Positions 1 through 5,887 of a stretch of DNA of 8,590 nucleotides are shown in pieces (the stretch's first letter is position 1; each line of letters begins with the position of its first letter). Both the position numbers and the translations under genes were made by a program. Where the stretch lies: positions 1 through 8,590 of the forward strand of contig CAJGDF010000069.1 of NCBI GenBank assembly GCA_904502105.1, given 5' to 3'. Source of the stretch: an uncultured Clostridia bacterium. GTDB taxonomy: Bacteria; Bacillota; Clostridia; Oscillospirales; UBA644. Under the pieces are notes generated by a model, which was given only the letters and a program-made list of their open reading frames with translations, was not told the origin of the DNA and made no database searches.

Positions 1-128
1 AATTGTTGACCTTCAACTAAGAGAGGCAGCGTGACTGTAGGGCAAACCTCTCGGTTATGCCACAATCTCTAAGGTGTTGTTTCTTTTCAAACAGCAATCT
101 CCTGAAATTTAATTCGGGTTTGTCCCCT
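1..128 (-). ncRNA. Structured leader or small RNA of unknown family, cut by the window edge
   Basis: No convincing reading frame crosses this stretch, but the leftward transcript can fold extensively. GGG-A-CAAACC (127-117) pairs with GGUUUGCCC (48-40), nine base pairs around one bulged A. This encloses a hairpin UGUUU-GAAAAG-AAACA (93-78). A competing stem pairs GAGAGG (52-47) with CCUCUC (26-21) and uses part of the same strand, so the two cannot coexist. A further hairpin GUUGA-AGG-UCAAC (17-5) sits near the left edge. Mutually exclusive stems after a strong promoter fit a cis-regulatory leader for a gene beyond the edge, or a free-standing RNA. I do not recognise the conserved core of SAM, TPP, FMN, cobalamin or T-box leaders, nor tmRNA or RNase P. 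A 6S-type RNA is not excluded. Family assignment is not possible by eye. Confidence 0.4.
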
Positions 129-134
129 TTTTTT

Positions 135-163
135 ATTATAACATAATATCGGTCAAATTTCAA
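135..163 (-). promoter_or_regulatory. Leftward sigma-A promoter for an RNA running off the left edge
   Basis: Read on the minus strand, TTGAAA (158-163) and TATAAT (135-140) are separated by exactly 17 bp. The -10 box is a perfect match and the -35 box matches at five of six positions. It lies only 14 nt beyond the stop codon of the DUF6512 gene and points the same way, with no terminator in between, so it drives a separate transcript. Initiation is expected near the A-run at 128-134 or at G127. This fixes the strand of the structured RNA that follows. Confidence 0.75.
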
Positions 164-176
164 GGTCAAATTGATT

Positions 177-701
177 TTATATCCCGAACATTCCGGTTAT
201 AGGATCTCTGAAAATGCCGAGCTTCGGTGTTAAAAACGTAAAAACAATAAACAGAATTGCCAATACGCAAAGCATGGCGAATGCGATTTTAGGTGCTTTA
301 CAGCGTGTCCTTTCAGCATTGAACAGCCTTGTTTCATAGATATATGCGATCGCGGCGCTGATAAAAAATATCGTGATGTTGAGCCAGTCGGGAGATTTAC
401 CGATCGCTCCGTTGTAGGTGTAAAAAAAGACAGGGATAAGTGTTAAGCCCAAAAGTGTTCCTCTTATTTTTATGCACCAGAAATTTTTACGGTCTGCAAA
501 GAAAAAATATTGTATTATTGCATATATAAACATCGGCCAGAAAAGAAGCTTCATATGCTCCCATGTTGATTCGTTAACGCCCGAAAATGGTGCTATCCAA
601 GCGGCCTCACCAAGCCAATCGTAAAGAAAATGCAAAAGTGTTCCGCCAATCGCCGCAACACCAAATCCTACGGTCTGCCAAAAATCTATAGAACGTCTCA
701 T
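177..701 (-). CDS. DUF6512 family integral membrane protein
   Basis: This is a 174-residue polytopic membrane protein with about five hydrophobic segments (roughly residues 10-27, 52-69, 79-96, 107-124 and 138-157). The motif NESTWEHMK at 43-51, just before the second segment, together with HFLYDW at 24-29, is what I associate with the DUF6512 family, a group of small clostridial membrane proteins with no established function. The conserved acidic and His residues near one membrane face could line a site, but that is inference. The ATG at 701 is preceded by a GGGGG ribosome binding site (709-713), which supports this start. It appears monocistronic: the next rightward operon diverges from it, and a separate promoter for a leftward RNA begins just after its stop. 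No signal peptide beyond the first membrane segment is apparent. Family call is from memory of the motif. Confidence 0.75.
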   Translation of the reverse strand: MRRSIDFWQTVGFGVAAIGGTLLHFLYDWLGEAAWIAPFSGVNESTWEHMKLLFWPMFIYAIIQYFFFADRKNFWCIKIRGTLLGLTLIPVFFYTYNGAIGKSPDWLNITIFFISAAIAYIYETRLFNAERTRCKAPKIAFAMLCVLAILFIVFTFLTPKLGIFRDPITGMFGI

Positions 702-715
702 TTTTTATCCCCCGA

Positions 716-734
716 ATACTTTTACGAAAAGTAT
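716..734. repeat. Perfect 8-3-8 inverted repeat just upstream of the DUF6512 ribosome binding site
   Basis: ATACTTTT (716-723), ACG, AAAAGTAT (727-734) form a perfect dyad. On the leftward transcript it would be a hairpin ending about 3 nt before the G-run that serves as ribosome binding site, so it could affect initiation; as DNA it could be an operator. No clear -35/-10 pair for the DUF6512 gene is visible nearby. TATACT on the minus strand at about 730-735 is the best -10 candidate, and it overlaps the dyad, which favours an operator role weakly. Confidence 0.45.
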
Positions 735-783
735 ATTCTGAAACGAAAATTCTATACCTTTTAAAAAAATTTTTCTAACCCCC

Positions 784-812
784 TTGACAAATGCATCGCA
801 GTGCGATATAAT
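784..812 (+). promoter_or_regulatory. Consensus sigma-A promoter of the padR operon
   Basis: TTGACA (784-789), a 17-bp spacer and TATAAT (807-812) match the sigma-A consensus at every position. Transcription should start around 819. Such a strong promoter makes sense only if it is held down by a repressor, and palindromic repeats overlap both the spacer and the start region. Confidence 0.9.
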
Positions 813-840
813 ATAAGTACGATATATCGCAGTGCGATAT
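795..840. promoter_or_regulatory. Tandem palindromic operators, probable PadR autoregulatory sites
   Basis: The 13-bp palindrome ATCGCAGTGCGAT occurs twice without change, at 795-807 and 826-838. The second copy extends to a perfect 17-bp palindrome at 824-840. Centres are 31 bp apart, close to three helical turns, so two dimers would bind the same DNA face. The first copy fills the promoter spacer and touches the first base of the -10 box. The second lies just after the expected transcription start. Bound protein would block polymerase directly. PadR proteins commonly repress their own operons; that the adjacent PadR binds here is inference from position. Confidence 0.8.
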
Positions 841-856
841 TTATGGAGGTATGTTT

Positions 857-1171
857 ATGGATCAACATATAAAAAAGGTGTATATGCCGATGACAGAAAC
901 GGCTTTTTATATTTTGTTTTGTTTACAAAAACCAAATCACGGTTACGGAGTCGTTCAATTGGTCGAAAAACTGACTGACGGTGAGATCCGTTTGGCGCCG
1001 GGAACGATGTACGGAAGCCTTTCGAAGATGGAAAAGGACAGAGTTATAGAATTTGTTAAAGAAGAAGATAAAAGAAAAATATATCAGATAACCGATCTTG
1101 GCAGAGAAGTTTTAAATATTGAGCTTAACAGAATAAAAAGGCTTTACAGAATAACACAGGAGGAGCTGTAA
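857..1171 (+). CDS. PadR family transcriptional repressor
   Basis: This 104-residue protein is a short (subfamily 2 type) PadR winged-helix regulator. The N-terminal helix MTETAFYILFCLQ is followed by the family-typical HGYG motif (NHGYGVV), then APGTMYGSLSKMEKDRVIE as the recognition helix region, the wing (EEDKRKIYQITDLG), and a single C-terminal dimerisation helix. PadR proteins bind small hydrophobic or antibiotic-like ligands, or respond to envelope stress, and release their operator. The upstream in-frame ATG at 851 is rejected because GGAGG at 845-849 would be only 1 nt away; the ATG at 857 leaves 7 nt. The gene lies 1 nt before the DUF2812 gene, whose ribosome binding site is inside its 3' end, so the two are co-transcribed and probably coupled. 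Two palindromes in the promoter suggest autorepression. The ligand cannot be inferred. Confidence 0.93.
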   Translation: MDQHIKKVYMPMTETAFYILFCLQKPNHGYGVVQLVEKLTDGEIRLAPGTMYGSLSKMEKDRVIEFVKEEDKRKIYQITDLGREVLNIELNRIKRLYRITQEEL

Positions 1172-1172
1172 A

Positions 1173-1712
1173 ATGAGAACATTAAAGAAATATAGATATT
1201 TCAGTATAGTCGATTATGAAAAAGAGCAGGAATTCCTTTCTGAAATGCACCGCAGCGGTTGGCGTTTTGTTAAGGTAACGGGTGTTGGTTTTTATCATTT
1301 TGAGGAATGTGAGCCGGCAGAAGTTGTTTATCAGCTTGACTATAATCAGGAAGGAATTGAGCATAAATCAGAATATATTAAGATGTTCAGCGATTGCGGC
1401 TGGGATTATATTCAGGACTATATGGGCTACAGCTATTTCAGTAAACCTAAATCCGAAATGAACGGAGACGAGGGTATCTTTTGCGACGAATCCTCCCGTA
1501 TTGCCATGATGGAGCGTGTTTTCAAAGGCAGAATGCTTCCTTTAGTCGTTATCTTTTCAGCGTGTCTTATTCCTCAGTTTTTCCTTAATCTTTTTTCTTT
1601 TCACAATCATGGGGTAGCGGCATTTCTCGGCGGCATTATCGGAGTTTATCTTGTTGTTTTTGCAACGTTCGGAATAAAATATATTAAATACAGGCGCGAT
1701 TCTGAAAAATAA
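1173..1712 (+). CDS. DUF2812 domain membrane protein, PadR operon partner
   Basis: This 179-residue protein has a soluble N-terminal domain with the DUF2812 pattern: SGWRFVKV near residue 28, a Y/F-rich strand region (FYHFEE, VVYQLDY), and CGWDYIQDYMGYSYFSKP around 75-92. Two C-terminal transmembrane helices follow (about 121-141 and 148-170), with a basic tail KYIKYRRDSEK. DUF2812 proteins are typically found next to PadR repressors in Firmicutes and have no settled biochemical role. The arrangement fits an envelope-stress or ligand-sensing module, but that is inference. AGGAGG at 1158-1163, 9 nt before the ATG, lies inside padR, and only 1 nt separates the two genes. A terminator directly follows, so the operon has just these two genes and lacks the ABC transporter often found in related PadR loci. 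Confidence 0.85.
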   Translation: MRTLKKYRYFSIVDYEKEQEFLSEMHRSGWRFVKVTGVGFYHFEECEPAEVVYQLDYNQEGIEHKSEYIKMFSDCGWDYIQDYMGYSYFSKPKSEMNGDEGIFCDESSRIAMMERVFKGRMLPLVVIFSACLIPQFFLNLFSFHNHGVAAFLGGIIGVYLVVFATFGIKYIKYRRDSEK

Positions 1713-1719
1713 ATACATA

Positions 1720-1764
1720 AAACGACCTCTCAACGTACAAACCGTCGGGAGGTCGTTTGGTTTT
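1720..1764. terminator. Bidirectional terminator between convergent operons
   Basis: AAACGACCTC (1720-1729) pairs with GAGGTCGTTT (1749-1758) in a 10-bp stem with a 19-nt loop. Rightward, T-rich sequence continues through about 1764. Leftward, the stem is followed by T-rich sequence opposite the A-rich 1709-1722. It lies 7 nt after the DUF2812 stop and 7 nt before the end of the ABC gene, so it can serve both. Confidence 0.85.
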
Positions 1765-1765
1765 G

Positions 1766-3556
1766 TTAATTAAACTGTGAATGATAAAGCGAGTGATAAA
1801 AACCGCCAAGCTTTATGAGTTCTTCGTGGTTGCCCTGTTCAATTATTGTGCCGTCTTTAACAACCAGAATCGTGTCCGCGTTCTGAATTGTTGAAAGTCT
1901 GTGTGCAATAATAAAACAGGTCTTGTTTTCCATGAGCGCCGTCATTGCGTTTTGTATCTGTATTTCCGTACGTGAGTCAACGTTTGATGTTGCTTCGTCA
2001 AGAATAAGAATAGGCGCGTTTGAAAGGAATGCACGGGCAATTGTTATGAGCTGCTTTTGTCCTTTCGAGATGTTTACACCGTCGTCTGAAAGGATCGTGT
2101 CGTATCCTTCGGGCAGGCTTCTTATGTATGAGTCGATCTTCGCTGATCTTGCCGCTTCGTAAACCTCCTCAGGTGTTGCATCCTCTCTGCCGTAAATGAT
2201 GTTGTCGTATATCGTTCCGCAGAAAAGCCATGTGTCCTGAAGAACCATATTGAATGCAAGACGCAGGTCTGTTCTCTTGATGTTCAAAGACGGTATCCCG
2301 TCAATGTGTATTTCGCCGCTCTGATGATCGTAAAAGCGCATCAGCAAGTTGATAATGGTCGTTTTACCTGCACCTGTCGGGCCTACAATAGCAACAGTCT
2401 GTCCTTTTTTAGCGGTTACAGATACGTTTTTAAGGATGATTTTATCTTCGGTGTAGCCGAATGTTACGTTCTTGAGGCTAACATCGCCTTCAACATTTTT
2501 CAATTCCTTTGCATCAAGGTCATCTGCCTTTTCGGGCTCCTCATCAAGAATGGCAAATACACGTTCCGCAGCCGAGAAAGCCGACTGGATCTCGTGAAGA
2601 ATGTTTGAAAATTCGTTGATAGGTCCTGCAAATTTTCTTGAGTACTGAACGAACTGCGCAACGCCGCCGAGAGTGATGAAAAATACCGATGTTGCAAGCA
2701 CCGTACCGTTTTGCGAGTACATATACAGTATGCCGCCCATTACAGCAACAAGGGTTATCGAAATATTGTTTATGAGGTTTATTGTCGGGAAGAGAAGTGC
2801 GCTGTTATATTCCGCGTTATACATTGCATCCATTGCTTCGTCGTTGATTTTATTGAATCGTGATGATACAACGTTTTCCATTCCGTATGCGGAAATCGTA
2901 CGGGAGCCTGTGAGCATTTCTTCTGCAAATCCGTTAAGCTCACCGTATTTTTTAGAACGCTTGCTGAAAAGAGGACGTACTATTTTTGAACGGTAGCGTG
3001 TGAAAAGTATGGATGCGGGAACTGTTAATACAAAAATGATTATCATCGGCTTTGATATCTGCCACATGAAAATAAGAGAGCCGACAACGGTATAAATACT
3101 TGTCAATATCTGCACAAAGTCGTGAGAAAGAGAAGCGTTTATCGTGTCAATATCGTATGAAAGATGGCTGATGATATCACCTGTTGCATGAGTATCAAAA
3201 TAATTGACGGGGAGCGTTGTAAGCTTTTCAAAAACCTGTCTTCTCATCTTATAGATGATTCTCTGGCTCAGCTGGATCATAACAACAGAAAGAATATACG
3301 ATAACAGTGCGGAGATAACGTAGCACATAAGCATATATGTGATGTTTTCCCAGACTGCAGGGAAATTTACGCCGCTTTCAAATTCTATTGCATCGATCGC
3401 GGCACCCGAATATTTCGGACCTAAAAGAGAAAGCTGGTTTGAACCGAGTGTTAAAAGCAAAGCAACTATAAATAACGGCCATTGCTGCAAAACGTATTTG
3501 CTCAACCTTATAAATATGCCTTTTCTGTTTCTCGGTTTGATATTTTTATCAGTCAA
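1766..3556 (-). CDS. ABC exporter half-transporter with intact catalytic motifs (heterodimer subunit B)
   Basis: This 596-residue protein has an N-terminal exporter membrane domain (about 25-330) and a C-terminal nucleotide-binding domain. Visible motifs are Walker A GPTGAGKTT (392-400), Q-loop Gln440, Walker B ILILDE with catalytic Glu521, and switch His552 in IAHRLST. The signature is NISKGQ (495-500) rather than LSGGQ. In a dimer this signature faces the partner's Walker A, which itself has degenerate catalytic residues, so both defects fall in one composite site. Family members export drugs, lipids or peptides across the plasma membrane; the substrate here is unknown. I place the start at TTG 3556: GGGAGGT (3566-3570 region) lies 8 nt upstream and the gene then overlaps the preceding stop by 8 nt. 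A longer in-frame extension to 3625 has no ribosome binding site and reads inside the upstream gene. Third gene of the marR operon. Confidence 0.93.
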   Translation of the reverse strand: MTDKNIKPRNRKGIFIRLSKYVLQQWPLFIVALLLTLGSNQLSLLGPKYSGAAIDAIEFESGVNFPAVWENITYMLMCYVISALLSYILSVVMIQLSQRIIYKMRRQVFEKLTTLPVNYFDTHATGDIISHLSYDIDTINASLSHDFVQILTSIYTVVGSLIFMWQISKPMIIIFVLTVPASILFTRYRSKIVRPLFSKRSKKYGELNGFAEEMLTGSRTISAYGMENVVSSRFNKINDEAMDAMYNAEYNSALLFPTINLINNISITLVAVMGGILYMYSQNGTVLATSVFFITLGGVAQFVQYSRKFAGPINEFSNILHEIQSAFSAAERVFAILDEEPEKADDLDAKELKNVEGDVSLKNVTFGYTEDKIILKNVSVTAKKGQTVAIVGPTGAGKTTIINLLMRFYDHQSGEIHIDGIPSLNIKRTDLRLAFNMVLQDTWLFCGTIYDNIIYGREDATPEEVYEAARSAKIDSYIRSLPEGYDTILSDDGVNISKGQKQLITIARAFLSNAPILILDEATSNVDSRTEIQIQNAMTALMENKTCFIIAHRLSTIQNADTILVVKDGTIIEQGNHEELIKLGGFYHSLYHSQFN

Positions 3557-5267
3557 GGAAAGCACCTCCCATCTGTGAATCGCTGATTTCTTTGTATTCG
3601 GAACATGTCTGCATAAGATCGTCATGCTTGCCGCAGCCTATTATTTCACCGTCTTCGATTACGAGAATAAGATCGCAGTTTTTAACGGAGCTTACTCTCT
3701 GTGCAACGGTAATAACTGTAGAATCGGGAAGAGATGTTGCAAGTGCCTGACGGAGATTTGCATCTGTTTTATAGTCGAGAGCCGATGAGGAGTCGTCAAG
3801 AATAAGTATTTCGGGACGTCCTGCTATCGCACGCGCAATAAGTACACGCTGACGCTGACCGCCCGAGAGGTTAGTACCTCCTGCGGATATCTTGTGTTCA
3901 TAGCCCTCGGAGAATGATGTTATAAAATCGTGTGCCTGAGTTATTTTTGTTGCTTTAACAATATCTTCGCTTGTTATATCTCTGCCGAAGCGGATATTTT
4001 CTTCGATAGAATCGGCATAGAGAAAGTCGTTCTGGAAAACCACGCCGAACATAGCCGTAAGTTCTTCGCTTGTGTATGAACGGACGTCTTTTCCGTTAAT
4101 TCTGATAACGCCCGAGTCTGCATCGTAAAAACGCATAAGCAGACGTAAAAGGGTCGATTTGCCGCTGCCCGTAGCGCCTATGATACCGAGTGTTTCACCT
4201 TTTTTAAGGGAGAATGAGATGTTTTTTAAGTTGTCTGTTTTGCCGAGATAGGAGAAAGAAACGTTTTCAAATGAGATATGAGCGGAGGTGTCGCCCTTGC
4301 CGTCATCTTCGCATAATTTGAGCTCGCTGACTTCTTCCATTACCGTGGAGATACGCTTTGCGGATGCTGCGCATTTGGTGTACATAACAAACATTCTCGA
4401 AAGAGACATCATTGCCATTGATATAAGCGTGAAATACTGCATGAACGCAATAACGGTGGTTGCTGAAGATTTACCTGTTGAAACAAAATATGCACTTACT
4501 GCGATTACTGCAACGATACCGGAGTTCATAAGCAATGTCATAACAGGGTTTACAACACCCATGATGATGCCTGCTTTTGCTTCGCTTTTCTTGAGCGCAA
4601 GATTTGCTTTGTCGTAACGTGCGTTTTCGTAATCAACCTTGGAAAGCGCTTTTATAACACGGATACCCTGAGCATCTTCACGGACAACTCGCACCATCCC
4701 GTCTACTGCCTGCTGTACCTTTGAATAAAGCGGAACACCCATTCGTGAAATTCCGTAAACAACAACAAATATAAGCGGCAGGGTCGCGATCATAACAAGT
4801 GCGAGCTTTCTGTCCATTACCATAGTAATGATAGTACCGCCGAGAAGAAGTATCGGCGCGCGGATGCCCATTCGCTGCATCATACCGATAAAGTTCTGCA
4901 CGTTGTATGTGTCGGATGTTATTCTTGATTCAAGAGACGGAATAGTAAATCTGTCCGTACTTCTGGCGGAAAGATTAAGAGTCTTTAAAAAGAGATTTTT
5001 TCGCATCTGAGTGGCAAACGTCATTGTGGTCTTTGCTGCCATTCTGTTTGCGATTATGTTTCCGAGGCAGGCTATGATCGCGCAGATCGCCATCAGACCG
5101 CCGAAAAACAGTATCTGCTTGATATCGTTCGTTTCGATTACATTTTCAAGTATGTAGCTTAATAAAAACGGAATTATCAGCTCCGCAACCGTACCTATTA
5201 TTTTAACCGTGATGCCGGCGGTTATCCTGCCCGTTAACGGCTTTAAGTATGAAAATACCCACTTCAT
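3549..5267 (-). CDS. ABC exporter half-transporter with degenerate catalytic residues (heterodimer subunit A)
   Basis: This 572-residue half-transporter has about six membrane helices (roughly 15-295), then a nucleotide-binding domain. Walker A GATGSGKST (364-372), Q-loop Gln412 and signature NLSGGQ (466-471) are canonical. Walker B reads ILILDDSSSALD, so the catalytic Glu is Asp492, and the switch His is Gln523 (VAQRVSS). These are the substitutions typical of the degenerate-site subunit in heterodimeric exporters such as BmrCD, LmrCD and TM287/288, where this site binds ATP but hydrolyses it poorly. With the altered signature of the next gene product they define one degenerate and one consensus site. 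The ATG at 5267 overlaps the marR stop as ATGA, with a modest AGAGG site upstream, and the gene end overlaps the next start by 8 nt; equimolar coupled synthesis is expected. Substrate is unknown; a drug or toxic metabolite is likely given MarR control. Confidence 0.94.
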   Translation of the reverse strand: MKWVFSYLKPLTGRITAGITVKIIGTVAELIIPFLLSYILENVIETNDIKQILFFGGLMAICAIIACLGNIIANRMAAKTTMTFATQMRKNLFLKTLNLSARSTDRFTIPSLESRITSDTYNVQNFIGMMQRMGIRAPILLLGGTIITMVMDRKLALVMIATLPLIFVVVYGISRMGVPLYSKVQQAVDGMVRVVREDAQGIRVIKALSKVDYENARYDKANLALKKSEAKAGIIMGVVNPVMTLLMNSGIVAVIAVSAYFVSTGKSSATTVIAFMQYFTLISMAMMSLSRMFVMYTKCAASAKRISTVMEEVSELKLCEDDGKGDTSAHISFENVSFSYLGKTDNLKNISFSLKKGETLGIIGATGSGKSTLLRLLMRFYDADSGVIRINGKDVRSYTSEELTAMFGVVFQNDFLYADSIEENIRFGRDITSEDIVKATKITQAHDFITSFSEGYEHKISAGGTNLSGGQRQRVLIARAIAGRPEILILDDSSSALDYKTDANLRQALATSLPDSTVITVAQRVSSVKNCDLILVIEDGEIIGCGKHDDLMQTCSEYKEISDSQMGGAFLD

Positions 5268-5704
5268 TTGTTTTCCTCTTGCTTCTTAATTATATTTCTT
5301 GCTTTTTCCTGCATCCGCATTAACACCGAATCGAAAATTTCAAGCTCGTCCTTCGGTATGTCTTCGGATAAAAGGGTTATCCATTCGATCGAGGCGGCTT
5401 TGATCTCAGGTAAAACAGAAAGCATTTTTTCTGTCGGAAAAACCGAAAACTGCCTTTTGTCGTTCGGTAACGATTGACGCGAAATATACCCTTTCTCCTC
5501 AAGATAGTTGAGATTTCTCGCAACCGTGCTTTTGTTTACACACAGCTCCTGCGCAAGCTCTTCCTGCGATCTTCCCGGTTCACCGCATATTGCCAATGCA
5601 AATGCATAATGACAGCTTTGCAGATCGTCGGCAGATATTTTACTGTGACGGTAAACAGCTTGCGATCGGCTGATATTGTTCATCATTCTCATGAAATTCA
5701 GCAT
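5264..5704 (-). CDS. MarR family transcriptional regulator of the ABC exporter
   Basis: This 146-residue protein has the MarR layout: N- and C-terminal dimerisation helices around a winged helix-turn-helix. The DNA-binding part is RSQEELAQELCVNKSTVARNLNYLEEKGYI (about 45-74), with the recognition helix at roughly 57-69. The wing carries NDKRQ (81-85) where MarR proteins have the conserved D-x-R. MarR dimers normally repress and are released by phenolic or drug-like ligands. The ATG at 5704 has GGAG (5711-5714) 6 nt upstream, which supports this start over the internal Met codons at residues 5, 7 and 8. It is the first gene of an operon with the two exporter genes, joined by a 4-nt ATGA overlap. 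A palindrome downstream of its promoter is the probable operator. The ligand may be the exported compound, by analogy with other MarR-exporter operons. Confidence 0.93.
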   Translation of the reverse strand: MLNFMRMMNNISRSQAVYRHSKISADDLQSCHYAFALAICGEPGRSQEELAQELCVNKSTVARNLNYLEEKGYISRQSLPNDKRQFSVFPTEKMLSVLPEIKAASIEWITLLSEDIPKDELEIFDSVLMRMQEKARNIIKKQEENK

Positions 5705-5727
5705 ATCTAACTCCGTTTAAATATAAT

Positions 5728-5758
5728 TGTTGCATGTGCAACAGTTTCAAACGCAACT
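5728..5758. promoter_or_regulatory. Probable MarR operator downstream of the marR transcription start
   Basis: TGTTGCA-TG-TGCAACA (5728-5743) is a perfect 7-2-7 inverted repeat, of the TTGCA/TGCAA kind common among Firmicutes MarR sites. A related half-site CGCAACT sits 15 bp away at 5752-5758, next to the -10 box and at the expected start point; it forms a weak second dyad AGTT...AACT at 5743-5758. Binding would block initiation and early elongation of the marR-ABC operon. Confidence 0.75.
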
Positions 5759-5787
5759 ATTATATCAGAAACTTTTGAATAAGTCAA
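5759..5787 (-). promoter_or_regulatory. Promoter of the marR-ABC-ABC operon
   Basis: On the minus strand TTGACT (5782-5787), a 17-bp spacer and TATAAT (5759-5764) form a near-consensus sigma-A promoter. Transcription should start around 5752, giving a leader of about 48 nt that contains the palindrome and the marR ribosome binding site. Confidence 0.88.
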
Positions 5788-5821
5788 CACTTAATTAAAA
5801 ATTTTTTTCGGTGTCAGGGTA

Positions 5822-5850
5822 TTGAAAAAAACGGCAAATGATGTTATAAT
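5822..5850 (+). promoter_or_regulatory. Promoter of the ECF S-component operon
   Basis: TTGAAA (5822-5827), 17 bp, TATAAT (5845-5850). The expected start is near 5857, leaving a leader of about 30 nt, too short for a vitamin riboswitch. The first bases of the -35 box are the TTG that a longest-ORF caller would take as the start codon of the next gene; the presence of a full promoter there argues it is not translated. It is divergent from the marR promoter, with 34 bp between the two -35 boxes. Confidence 0.85.
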
Positions 5851-5887
5851 ACCGTTGTTAATATCATTTCTGAACAGGAACCTTAAA

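Noticed and set aside
101..134. Rightward intrinsic terminator (CCTGAA...TTCGGG followed by a T-run)
   Set aside because: The stem is only 6 bp with a G-T pair and the T-run starts 9 nt after it; the same bases form a strong leftward promoter start and a longer pairing on the other strand.
851..859. ATG at 851 as the padR start
   Set aside because: Only 1 nt separates it from GGAGG, too close for initiation; the ATG at 857 has a 7-nt gap and gives the usual PadR N-terminus.
1182..1364. Minus-strand frame of about 60 residues inside the DUF2812 gene
   Set aside because: It overlaps a well-supported gene on the other strand, has no family resemblance and no ribosome binding site.
3557..3625. 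N-terminal extension of the second ABC gene
   Set aside because: It lies wholly inside the upstream gene, lacks a ribosome binding site and covers the strong site used for the TTG start.
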